Assembly (NCBI GenBank): GCA_002713605.1 | Contig: PATL01000012.1 | Coordinates: forward strand, 4,773 to 13,268 | DNA length: 8,496 nucleotides | From: a bacterium | Lineage (GTDB): Bacteria; Actinomycetota; Acidimicrobiia; Acidimicrobiales; UBA8592 | Reading direction: 5' to 3' | Part shown: piece after piece, positions 1 through 6,246 of the stretch | Layout: each line of letters begins with the position of its first letter | Position numbering within the stretch: position 1 is the first letter of the stretch | Made by a program: the position numbers and the translations under genes | Notes under the pieces: model-generated | The model's input: only the letters and a program-made list of their open reading frames with translations | The model's database searches: none | What the model was told of the DNA's origin: nothing

Positions 1-527
1 ACTTCTGTAGATAATTGATTTATAACACCGATGATTCCCGTTGGTCCCTCGTAGGAAGATGTCTGCAGGCCGAAGGAATTATTGATCTCAGTATTTTCGC
101 TTACACCATGAATTAATACCGGACGTGAATGTGGAACTTCAGCAAGTAGAGAACCTAATGTGATGATCATAGAGACATTGTGCTTTTGAGCTTCGGCTAA
201 AATATTTTGTGAGAAAGTTCGCCAATTTAGCTGTGGCTCAACGCCTTCCAAAAGTAGCAGAGAACCATCATCTGATAAAGAAATTGTATTTCTCGGCCAG
301 TTCAGAAATCTTGATTCACCATCTAGGTGAACGGTGGGTCGTTCTCTGGAAAAATCATAATATTCTTCGGAATCAAAAGTCAGAACTTCTGTTGCAATAG
401 TCTTCTCAATAAGGCTTCGGATTGCCCAAGTAGAAGCCCCTCCAGCATCATTCCACCCAGCGAAGGCTATAACCATAATTGGAGCTTTTGTGGAAGACTC
501 CTCGGTAATCATTCCAAATTCTCTCAT
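1..527 (-). CDS. PAC2 family protein (proteasome-assembly-chaperone-like), 3' end cut by window edge
   Basis: The reverse strand is open from an ATG at 527 to the left edge, giving 175 visible residues without a stop. Near the N-terminus, after a short hydrophobic strand, residues 24-29 read GWNDAG, matching the glycine- and acid-rich opening of PAC2 proteins. Residues 124-138 include LGSLLAEVPHSRPV, which resembles the GxLxxxVPHTRPV segment of actinobacterial PAC2 proteins. A later segment, SYEGPTGIIGVI (158-169), also fits the family. Actinobacterial PAC2 proteins resemble eukaryotic proteasome assembly chaperones and are presumed cytosolic; their biochemical role is poorly defined. An in-frame stop lies just upstream, so 527 is the earliest ATG; a second ATG at 512 would shorten the protein by 5 residues. 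Neither has a convincing Shine-Dalgarno. A weak promoter-like pair, TTGAAG (569-564) and ATGATT about 17 bases on, lies upstream. It is transcribed divergently from the acetyltransferase gene. The family call is fairly sure; the function is not. Confidence 0.85.
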   Translation of the reverse strand, partial: MREFGMITEESSTKAPIMVIAFAGWNDAGGASTWAIRSLIEKTIATEVLTFDSEEYYDFSRERPTVHLDGESRFLNWPRNTISLSDDGSLLLLEGVEPQLNWRTFSQNILAEAQKHNVSMIITLGSLLAEVPHSRPVLIHGVSENTEINNSFGLQTSSYEGPTGIIGVINQLSTE

Positions 528-605
528 TGAGCAAAACTTTAATCATTCTTTTCTGATATTGCACTTCAAATGACCATTCGATTGAAAGAAGGGTACGATA
601 TTTTT

Positions 606-1040
606 ATGGCAACTATAAGACTAGTAACTGAAGTAACAGAATCTCTTACGGATGCTTACAGACTACTCATCCCGCAATTATCTTCTTCGAGCAATCCACC
701 TACCAGCGAAGCGTTACAAAGAATCATTGATTCAGATTCAGCTCAAATTCTTATAGCTGAGGATGAAAATGGGTCGATACTAGGCACAATGACGCTCATA
801 ATTTTTCACATTCCAACCGGAATTCGTGCATGGATCGAAGATGTAGTAGTTGACAGTTCAGCTCGCGGTAAAGGTATCGGGAAGACGTTAAATCTCGCTG
901 CGCTCGAACTTGCTAAGCAGGCTGGAGCAAAAACTGTTGACTTAACCTCAAGGCCAGCACGGAAAGAGGCGAATCAGCTATATAAGAATATTGGATTCAC
1001 CGAGCGGGAAACCAATGTATATCGATTTTCTTTCGAGTAA
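606..1040 (+). CDS. GNAT family N-acetyltransferase
   Basis: This predicts a 144-residue cytosolic enzyme that transfers an acetyl group from acetyl-CoA to an amine; the substrate is unknown. The acetyl-CoA pyrophosphate-binding loop of GNAT motif A is plain: RGKGIG at residues 87-92, preceded by the beta-4 strand WIEDVVVD. The C-terminal part, LTSRP followed by ANQLYKNIGF (about 113-131), is the usual motif B region in which a Tyr and a GF turn close the fold. Length is normal for a single GNAT domain. I chose ATG 606 because AAGAAGGG lies upstream at 586-593 and because MATIRLVTE is a typical GNAT opening. An upstream in-frame ATG at 570 would add 12 residues but has no ribosome binding site. 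The next gene, gtrA-like, begins 7 bases after the stop, so the two are probably co-transcribed. The GNAT assignment is strong and the specific function open. Confidence 0.9.
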   Translation: MATIRLVTEVTESLTDAYRLLIPQLSSSSNPPTSEALQRIIDSDSAQILIAEDENGSILGTMTLIIFHIPTGIRAWIEDVVVDSSARGKGIGKTLNLAALELAKQAGAKTVDLTSRPARKEANQLYKNIGFTERETNVYRFSFE

Positions 1041-1047
1041 TTGATTG

Positions 1048-1479
1048 ATGTCCAAATACGAGCTTCGTAAAAAACTCAGATATGTCTATGTCTCATTGTT
1101 TACTGCGCCAATTGGCCAAGTTCTTCTATTTCTCTTTTATGAGATTGGGGAACTTAATCCGTTATTAAGCAATTTTTTGGCTGTAACGATTTCAACTACC
1201 CCGAATTACTTACTGAACAGATTTTGGGTTTGGCGAAGAAGATCGGTTACAAATATTCGTAATGAAATTTTGCCTTATTGGATGCTCGCTTTTCTAGGGT
1301 TAGGGATTTCAACGATCTTTGTTTATTTGGCTGATTCGATTTGGGAAACGTGGGTAGCGATAAATCTGGCAAATGCTATAGGTTACACATTGTTATGGGG
1401 TGCTAAATATTTTATTCTCGAGAAGTATCTTTTTAAGGAATCATCTGCTTCATCGCCTCCAAAGATAAACTCCTTGTAA
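1048..1479 (+). CDS. GtrA family membrane protein
   Basis: This is a 143-residue integral membrane protein of the GtrA (DPMS-like) family, whose members are thought to move polyprenyl-phosphate-linked sugars across the membrane or assist glycosyltransferases. Four hydrophobic segments are visible at about residues 12-32, 38-58, 76-95 and 103-124. The family hallmark follows the second segment: SNFLAVTISTTPNYLLNRF (41-59), then a basic cluster (W61 to R65, WRRR). Length and topology are typical. ATG 1048 is preferred over TTG 1045, which would add only one residue. No clear ribosome binding site is present, but the start lies 7 bases after the acetyltransferase stop, which suggests translational coupling. 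It sits between an acetyltransferase and a methyltransferase, and a glycosyltransferase operon lies nearby, which fits cell-surface glycan work. The sugar carried cannot be inferred. Confidence 0.88.
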   Translation: MSKYELRKKLRYVYVSLFTAPIGQVLLFLFYEIGELNPLLSNFLAVTISTTPNYLLNRFWVWRRRSVTNIRNEILPYWMLAFLGLGISTIFVYLADSIWETWVAINLANAIGYTLLWGAKYFILEKYLFKESSASSPPKINSL

Positions 1480-1488
1480 TATCTAATC

Positions 1489-2109
1489 ATGAATACAAAA
1501 CAACTTAGAGTTGCTGAAGCAGTGAAAGGTTTCCTTCCGCAAAATGAAGCGAGAGCGCTTTACCATGCTGCTGTTTCAGTGGAGGTCAATGGCCCTCTTT
1601 TAGAAGTTGGAAGCTACTGTGGAAAGTCTTCAGTCTATCTTGGCTATGCTGCTCAAAGCATTGGACGAGTTTTATATGCGCTAGACCATCATCGGGGTTC
1701 TGAAGAGAACCAAGCGGGTTGGGAACATCATGACCCCCAACTTATTGATAAGCGCACAGGAGTCATGGATACGCTCCCTTTTTTCCGAGATGCTATTTTT
1801 ACTGCAGGTTTAGAAGATGTAGTTATTGCTCTTGTAGGTCATTCGGGCGTGATTGCGAAAAACTGGACTACGCCTCTCTCGTTTCTTTTTATAGATGGAG
1901 GCCATGGAGAAGAGCCCGCAAAAGCTGATTTTAATGGTTGGGTTCCGAAAGTAAAAGAAGGTGGGATACTAGCGATTCATGATGTCTTTCCTAATCCAAA
2001 AGATGGGGGACGTCCACCCTATGAACAGATATACCTTCCAGCGATTGAAAGTGGCAATTGGGATGAGGTAAACGTTGAAGGTTCATTAAGGATTTTGAAA
2101 CGCGTTTAA
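1489..2109 (+). CDS. Class I SAM-dependent methyltransferase (Methyltransf_24 type)
   Basis: This 206-residue protein has a single Rossmann-like methyltransferase domain. Motif I is LLEVGSYCGKSSVYLG (37-52), with the glycine-rich SAM loop and the CGKSS variant typical of Methyltransf_24. An acidic residue at the end of beta-2, in ALDHH (64-68), would contact the SAM ribose. FLFIDGGHG (132-140) is the family's signature, followed by D147 and the strand GGILAIHDVF (158-167), where acidic and histidine side chains may bind a metal. There is no signal peptide or membrane segment. It starts 9 bases after the gtrA-like gene, so it is probably the third gene of that operon, although no strong ribosome binding site is visible. 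The methyl acceptor is unknown. Proteins of this type often occur in sugar or natural-product pathways, and the facing glycosyltransferase operon supports that context by inference only. Confidence 0.88.
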   Translation: MNTKQLRVAEAVKGFLPQNEARALYHAAVSVEVNGPLLEVGSYCGKSSVYLGYAAQSIGRVLYALDHHRGSEENQAGWEHHDPQLIDKRTGVMDTLPFFRDAIFTAGLEDVVIALVGHSGVIAKNWTTPLSFLFIDGGHGEEPAKADFNGWVPKVKEGGILAIHDVFPNPKDGGRPPYEQIYLPAIESGNWDEVNVEGSLRILKRV

Positions 2110-2126
2110 ATCAAAAATGACTAAAC

Positions 2127-2132
2127 TATAAA
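2127..2132 (+). promoter_or_regulatory. Possible -10 element for bcp
   Basis: TATAAA lies 27 bases before the bcp ATG, inside the only gap of this rightward gene series large enough for a promoter. A start of transcription near 2139 would leave a short leader containing the AGGAG site. No good -35 hexamer is found at the usual distance, so this is only a suggestion. Confidence 0.25.
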
Positions 2133-2159
2133 TGAAAATTCGAATCTTTAGGAGATCAA

Positions 2160-2603
2160 ATGAAAAAAGGTGAAACAGTACCTGATTTTGAAGCTATCAA
2201 CCAAGAAGGTGCTTCTATTTCATTATCATCAATGCTAGAAAGTGGTCCAGTTGTCCTTTTTTTCTACCCAAAAGCGATGACACCAGGTTGCACAGTAGAG
2301 AGTTGCCACTTTCGTGATCTTGAGTCAGAATTCTCTGAATTGGGGGCACAACCGGTTGGTATAAGCATGGATCAAGTTGAAAAGCAGAAAGAATTTGATG
2401 ATAAATACCAGCTTGGGTTCCCGCTCTTATCGGACCCTGATCAAACTATTGCATCAATACTAGGAGCTAAGCGAATGGGGCCTCTCGGAAACAGGAGGAT
2501 CACATACGTAATAGGCTCGGATAGAACGATTCTTGAAGTTATCAAGAGCGAAACGAATATGAATGTGCATGCAGATACTGCATTAGATGCTTTGAAGAAG
2601 TAA
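2160..2603 (+). CDS. bcp: Thioredoxin-dependent peroxiredoxin, Bcp/PrxQ type
   Basis: This predicts a 147-residue cytosolic peroxidase that reduces hydrogen peroxide and organic hydroperoxides, normally recycled by thioredoxin. The active-site stretch FYPKAMTPGCTVESCHFRD (35-53) carries the peroxidatic Cys44 and, five residues on, Cys49, the resolving cysteine position of two-Cys PrxQ enzymes. The downstream FPLLSDPD and the arginine-containing RRITYVIG strand also match the family. Length is close to the usual 150 or so residues. The ATG is fixed by AGGAG at 2150-2154, 5 bases upstream, the best ribosome binding site on this part of the strand. A 50-base AT-rich gap separates it from the methyltransferase and may hold its own promoter. 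It meets the toroid gene tail to tail, with 5 bases between the stops and no clear terminator. Confidence 0.95.
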   Translation: MKKGETVPDFEAINQEGASISLSSMLESGPVVLFFYPKAMTPGCTVESCHFRDLESEFSELGAQPVGISMDQVEKQKEFDDKYQLGFPLLSDPDQTIASILGAKRMGPLGNRRITYVIGSDRTILEVIKSETNMNVHADTALDALKK

Positions 2604-2608
2604 AAGAT

Positions 2609-3676
2609 CTAAAGCACTGGCAAGAATTTATGATTTGAGAAAAGCTGAGAAGCTTCAGTTACCCCGATTAACGAATCAGCAGCTAGAACAACGGCTGCTG
2701 CAGAATACGTTGAATATTCATCTTCAGGGAATGAGACCGATTCAGGGTAAACCATCCCAGTTAGGTATTGTCCTTGTTCATTTCTTAAGTTTTGGACCTG
2801 TTTAAAGAGTTCCAACGCATGTTGGGTATCTCCAATGCTTTGAAACGCCATTGCGCATTCGCAAGTTTCCGCGGTTGTTATCCAAGGACGATCAGAGACA
2901 CAACGAATACCTTTACCCTGAATTTCAAAAGTTTCGTTCATTTCAGCAAGATGTTTTTTCCCCATCTCATCTGTTACTACGCCTGTTAGGACCGGATAGT
3001 ACCAATCCATTGCCCATCTTTTCTTTGGAGCAAACGCTTCAGGTACTGTTTGGATAACATTAGCGAGCTTTACATATGAGGATTCCCATCTTTTTTTCTC
3101 AAAACCTAGTTCCGTTGCTATTTTGATGGCGCTTCTGATTGAGTGCGCAATACTGGATGACCCTGTAAGAAGTGCGTAAGACCAAAGCGTTCCATCAGAA
3201 TGACGCGCCCAGATTATTTCTCCACGCTCAGTTTGCATATCTACAACAAAATCAATTGCAGGTTCTACTACTTTCCACATTGATTCAAGGAATCCAGTAT
3301 CTCGTGAGATTAAGTAACTGTGCAGAACTCCGGTTGCGATATAAGCGACACAATTTGAGTCAATTTTATCCTGTTCAATTCTGTCATCAAGATAATAATT
3401 GTGCCAAGAACCGTCATCGCGTTGAATTCTTTCAAGCCATTCGTATCCTTTCAGAGCTTCATCTACTAATCCAGCTGTCTGAAGGGCCATGGTTGCTTCG
3501 ATGTGATTCCAAGGATCAGCGTGACCGCCCGGAAACCATGGGATCATTCCAGATTCGAGTTGCCATTCGGCGATTGACTCTGCCGTTTGTTTCAATTCGT
3601 TGTCTGTGAGAACGATTTCTGTGGGGTCGGGGGTCAATGAATTTCCTTTGTTAAGAGAATTCTTTTTTCTGACCAT
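2609..3676 (-). CDS. Terpenoid-cyclase/prenyltransferase-like alpha/alpha-toroid protein, function unknown
   Basis: This encodes 355 residues, soluble, with no signal peptide or membrane segment. It looks like the helical toroid of squalene cyclases and protein prenyltransferases. Paired helices repeat, with QW-like turns: Q39...G43...W47, then IQRDDGSW (84-91), then MQTERGEIIW (147-156), and a weaker one near QNLRNEQGQY (295-304). The segment WFPGGHADPWNHIE (47-60) looks like a conserved acidic and histidine-rich pocket. The DXDD motif of squalene-hopene cyclases is absent, so a cyclase role is not supported. Similar helical barrels occur in some glycoside hydrolases and epimerases, so sugar chemistry is a real alternative. 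ATG 3676 overlaps the end of the upstream methyltransferase gene by 26 bases. A TTG at 3637 has a better spaced AAAGGA upstream, avoids the overlap and removes 13 poorly conserved-looking residues. It is the last gene of the operon. The fold is likely; the reaction is unknown. Confidence 0.75.
   Translation of the reverse strand: MVRKKNSLNKGNSLTPDPTEIVLTDNELKQTAESIAEWQLESGMIPWFPGGHADPWNHIEATMALQTAGLVDEALKGYEWLERIQRDDGSWHNYYLDDRIEQDKIDSNCVAYIATGVLHSYLISRDTGFLESMWKVVEPAIDFVVDMQTERGEIIWARHSDGTLWSYALLTGSSSIAHSIRSAIKIATELGFEKKRWESSYVKLANVIQTVPEAFAPKKRWAMDWYYPVLTGVVTDEMGKKHLAEMNETFEIQGKGIRCVSDRPWITTAETCECAMAFQSIGDTQHALELFKQVQNLRNEQGQYLTGMVYPESVSFPEDEYSTYSAAAVVLAADSLIGVTEASQLFSNHKFLPVL
3644..3649 (-). 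promoter_or_regulatory. Ribosome binding site supporting an alternative TTG start of the toroid gene
   Basis: On the minus strand AAAGGA lies 6 bases before TTG 3637, which is codon 14 of the frame opened by ATG 3676. It falls at the stop of the upstream methyltransferase gene, the usual place for the site of a coupled downstream gene. It makes TTG 3637 a serious rival for the true start. Confidence 0.4.
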
Positions 3677-4376
3677 AGACTATCGCACTCTTTCCAAGAA
3701 CAGGCTGAAGGAGCTTTTCTAGACACTTCGTTATTCTTGGTTGTTTGATAATATCCCATGTGAGAAATCGCAGATATAGGCGAACTAGTCTATTTGAGTC
3801 ATTCTTTGGTCCTACGGCGCATTTCAGCCACCAATACGGGGAATGGAGAGCATGAGCCCGATGATAATCGAATGGCTGTAAGCCCTTTAGCTTCATTTTA
3901 TTTTTGATGTCATTCTTTCTATAGATTCGAACATGTCCGCCAACTTCTTTCGGAGCATGGTATTCGTCTGATAGCATCCAGCAGATCTTTTCGGGAAGAA
4001 ACGCGGGAATAGTGATCGCTATCCTGCCATTTGGCTTAAGAACTCTGAAAAGCTCTTTTAAGGCAGCTTCGTCATTTTCAATATGCTCAAGGACTTCGCT
4101 TGCAATAATTCGATCGAATGTATTGTCGGAAAAAGGAAGAGCTGTGGCATCACCGGCGCATGCAAAAGCTAAGGATGTCGAATCAATTTCATTTGCTTCT
4201 AGCATTGCGGCATAAGTTGCTCTCACTTCGCCTAGTTCGGGTAGTGCCATATCACACGCGATTACTTCAGCGCCTCTGCGAAGAGATTCATATGCATGAC
4301 GCCCGAATCCACACCCTAGGTCAAGTACTTTATGGCCGGTATGTAACTCTAATCGGTTGTAATCTACAGTAAGCAT
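3651..4376 (-). CDS. Class I SAM-dependent methyltransferase (Methyltransf_11 type)
   Basis: This 241-residue protein has a Rossmann-type methyltransferase domain in its N-terminal two thirds. Motif I is KVLDLGCGFGRHA (16-28). The ribose-binding acid is D42 in VIACDMA. GDATALPFSDNTFDRI (75-90) is the motif II region, and SEVLEHI (93-99) is the post-II signature of Methyltransf_11. LKELFRVLKPNGRIAITIP (106-124) completes the core. A less conserved basic and aromatic C-terminal tail (about 140-241) should set the substrate and may touch a membrane or lipid; that is inference. The gene starts 6 bases after the glycosyltransferase stop and has no obvious ribosome binding site, so coupled translation is likely. 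It is the middle gene of a glycosyltransferase, methyltransferase, toroid operon. A sugar or lipid-linked glycan is a reasonable guess for the substrate but not shown. The methyltransferase assignment is firm. Confidence 0.92.
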   Translation of the reverse strand: MLTVDYNRLELHTGHKVLDLGCGFGRHAYESLRRGAEVIACDMALPELGEVRATYAAMLEANEIDSTSLAFACAGDATALPFSDNTFDRIIASEVLEHIENDEAALKELFRVLKPNGRIAITIPAFLPEKICWMLSDEYHAPKEVGGHVRIYRKNDIKNKMKLKGLQPFDYHRAHALHSPYWWLKCAVGPKNDSNRLVRLYLRFLTWDIIKQPRITKCLEKLLQPVLGKSAIVYGQKKEFS

Positions 4377-4382
4377 TGCGAT

Positions 4383-5657
4383 CTACTTTGTTTTCCAACT
4401 AGATAAAAGTGTTCTGCAATGTTCGGCTGTGGTGATTGCTGATTCTCTCCAACTCCATTTCTCAATTACACGTTGGCGTCCAGCTAATCCTATTTCTCTG
4501 CATAGATCAGGATTTTGAAAAGCATATTTAATTTGTTTTGCTAAAGCATCACTATCACCGGGTGGCACAGCTAAGCATGTCTCTAAGTGTGGACCTGCAA
4601 CTTCAGGGAGAGCGCCTCCAGTTGAGGCTATTAACGGCGCCCCGCAAGATAACGCTTCAATTGCAGGGATTGAGAAACCTTCATATAGCGAAGGGACTAT
4701 CGCAACTTCTGCAGAAGCGAGCAGATTCACTAATTCTTCGTAACTAATTCCTTGATTAAATCGGACAATATCGTTTAATCCTAGTTGATTTAGAGTTTCA
4801 GCGGTCGTGCTCCCTTCGCGTTGTTTTCCGACAAGTTCAAGATGTACGTGAGGAAATTCATTACGGACTTTTGCGATAGCTTCCAGGAGGAATTTTTGAC
4901 CTTTTAATGGCACATCAGCACTGGCAGTGGAAACGATTCTTCCAGGGATTCTCTCAATACTGGCTTGAGGGGCGAAAAAATCGGTATCAATGCCGATGGG
5001 AACAACATGAATTTTATCTATGTTAACTTTATGGTCATGGCTAATATCTTCTTTTGAAGATTCAGAAACTGTAATGATTCGTTGGATTTTTTGGCAAACC
5101 CGTGTTTGCATTCTTGTGAATGCGTACCAGCGTCGTTTTCCAAGGCGCTCTAGAAATGTTCTTGCGTTGTCAAGTTCGAGTCTACGATCTACCGTAATGG
5201 GATGATGGATTATTCCAAGGATAGGTAAGCTTAACTTTTTCTGGATTTTCAGATTTCCATATGCCAAAGACCCATTATCAATGACTAGATCGAATTCGTC
5301 TGAACGTTCCTTGAGAGCTCTAAAAGCCCGCATTGAAAATGACAATGGTTCTGAAAAATTTCCAGTGAGATATGAACATATTTCAATAAAGTCGGGATAG
5401 TCTTTTATTTCCCAAAATCCAGGTATTCGTCCAGGGAAATGGTCATTAAAAATTTCAAGACTTGGAAATTTGTGAAGGGGGACCTTGTCATCTAAATCTG
5501 GATACGGAGGACCTCCAAAAACTTCAACGGTGTGCCCCAGCTCCACCAGTGCTTTACTCATCTCGCGGACATAGACACCTTGACCACCAACATGAGGCTT
5601 CCCTCTATAAGCGAGCATTGCAATTCGGAGTTTTTTTGAGTCGTTATTTAGTGACAC
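4383..5657 (-). CDS. Glycosyltransferase family 4 (GT-B fold)
   Basis: This 424-residue enzyme is predicted to transfer a sugar from a nucleotide donor, with retention of configuration, on the cytosolic side of the membrane. The N-terminal acceptor domain opens with RIAMLAYRGKPHVGGQGVYV (11-30), including the GGxG loop typical of GT4. IITVSESSKEDI (194-205) and VVPIGIDTDFF (218-228) mark the domain boundary. The C-terminal donor domain carries the EX7E motif, E326 to E334, within SLYEGFSIPAIEALSCG, then STGGALPEVAG (345-355) for nucleotide-sugar binding. Length is normal and all key residues are present. The start is GTG 5657, with AGGA 5 bases upstream; an ATG at 5662 is in another frame and stops at once. 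It is the first gene of the operon. Donor and acceptor cannot be told from sequence; mannosyl- or glucosyltransferases of this type are common. Confidence 0.94.
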   Translation of the reverse strand: MSLNNDSKKLRIAMLAYRGKPHVGGQGVYVREMSKALVELGHTVEVFGGPPYPDLDDKVPLHKFPSLEIFNDHFPGRIPGFWEIKDYPDFIEICSYLTGNFSEPLSFSMRAFRALKERSDEFDLVIDNGSLAYGNLKIQKKLSLPILGIIHHPITVDRRLELDNARTFLERLGKRRWYAFTRMQTRVCQKIQRIITVSESSKEDISHDHKVNIDKIHVVPIGIDTDFFAPQASIERIPGRIVSTASADVPLKGQKFLLEAIAKVRNEFPHVHLELVGKQREGSTTAETLNQLGLNDIVRFNQGISYEELVNLLASAEVAIVPSLYEGFSIPAIEALSCGAPLIASTGGALPEVAGPHLETCLAVPPGDSDALAKQIKYAFQNPDLCREIGLAGRQRVIEKWSWRESAITTAEHCRTLLSSWKTK

Positions 5658-5662
5658 GCCAT

Positions 5663-5666
5663 TCCT
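5663..5666 (-). promoter_or_regulatory. Ribosome binding site fixing the GTG start of the glycosyltransferase
   Basis: On the minus strand AGGA, within TTAGGAAT, lies 5 bases before GTG 5657. The only nearby ATG (5662) reads into a stop after three further codons, so this site decides the start. Confidence 0.65.
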
Positions 5667-5681
5667 AAGGTTCAGCCTTTA

Positions 5682-5709
5682 AGGGTATGGACATTGGTCA
5701 CCAAATCAA
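5682..5709 (-). promoter_or_regulatory. Possible promoter of the glycosyltransferase operon
   Basis: Read on the minus strand, TTGATT (5709-5704) and TACCCT (5687-5682) are separated by 16 bases. The -10 fits the TANNNT pattern common in actinobacteria. A transcript starting near 5675 would have a leader of about 18 bases that still includes the AGGA site. The spacer contains the inverted repeat TTGGTcACCAA (5694-5704), a candidate operator. This is based on motifs only. Confidence 0.3.
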
Positions 5710-5794
5710 TCCAAAATGATTAAATGTTTCTAATTTTGGTTTTAGATTTTTCATAAAGGGAAAGAAATGGTTAGCTCATTGGTGCGACCACTTT

Positions 5795-5800
5795 AAGGAG
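5795..5800 (+). promoter_or_regulatory. Ribosome binding site fixing the TTG start of dtd
   Basis: AAGGAG lies 5 bases before TTG 5806. It is close to the ideal anti-16S sequence and spacing. The protein from this TTG begins MRALVQRV, the standard DTD N-terminus, so the non-ATG start is well supported. Confidence 0.8.
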
Positions 5801-5805
5801 TTATT

Positions 5806-6246
5806 TTGCGAGCTTTAGTTCAGCGGGTTTCGGAGGCGTCAGTAGAGGTTGAAGGTTCCGTTGTTGGTTCTATTTCAAAAGGACTTCTTGTCTTTGTGGG
5901 TGTAACGCATAGCGACTCTAAAGAAATGGCGGAAAAGTTAGCTAAAAAAATTATCGATATCCGAATTTTTGAAGATAAGAATGGGCAAATGAATTTTTCA
6001 AGCGAGGATGTATCTGGGGAATTCCTTGTGGTATCACAATTTACACTTTACGGAAAAGTTGATAGTGGGAGAAGGCCAGGTTGGTCAGAAGCAGCACGAC
6101 CCGAACAGGCTGAACCCCTAATTGAGTATTTCATTGAATGTTTGAAAGCATCTGGATTAAGAGTTGAAACTGGAATTTTTCGAGCTGATATGAACGTTCA
6201 ACTCGTTAACAACGGCCCGGCTACATTGATGATTGAGGTAAATTAA
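5806..6246 (+). CDS. dtd: D-aminoacyl-tRNA deacylase
   Basis: The enzyme hydrolyses D-amino acids, and glycine mischarged on tRNA(Ala), off tRNA, keeping translation homochiral. It is a cytosolic homodimer. The 146 residues match the family from end to end. The start MRALVQRVSEASVEVEG is canonical. SQFTLYG (77-83) is the active-site strand and loop. G123 through M129 with L133 (GIFRADM, then VQL) precede NNGPAT (135-140), whose Gly137-Pro138 is the cross-subunit Gly-cisPro motif that rejects L-amino acids. The usual text of this motif is NDGPVT, so Asn136, Ala139 and the following Leu are mild variants; the Gly-Pro pair is intact. It starts with TTG. The gene is the only rightward one in this half of the window and meets lnt tail to tail, the stops sharing TTAA (6243-6246). 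It lies 148 bases from the divergent glycosyltransferase gene. Confidence 0.96.
   Translation: MRALVQRVSEASVEVEGSVVGSISKGLLVFVGVTHSDSKEMAEKLAKKIIDIRIFEDKNGQMNFSSEDVSGEFLVVSQFTLYGKVDSGRRPGWSEAARPEQAEPLIEYFIECLKASGLRVETGIFRADMNVQLVNNGPATLMIEVN

Noticed and set aside
209..530. Two short plus-strand reading frames (63 and 67 codons)
   Set aside because: They lie opposite the PAC2 gene, whose protein matches a known family along its whole visible length. The plus-strand peptides resemble nothing.
570..605. Longer start for the acetyltransferase at ATG 570
   Set aside because: There is no ribosome binding site upstream of it, and the extra 12 residues do not look like part of a GNAT domain. The AAGAAGGG at 586-593 serves ATG 606 instead, though its spacing of 12 is long.
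2589..2615. GCTTT...AAAGC inverted repeat at the bcp/toroid junction as a terminator
   Set aside because: The stem is only 5 base pairs with a 17-base loop, and no T-run follows on either strand.
3172..3609. A 145-codon plus-strand reading frame
   Set aside because: It is antisense to the toroid gene, has no ribosome binding site and gives a low-complexity, family-free peptide.
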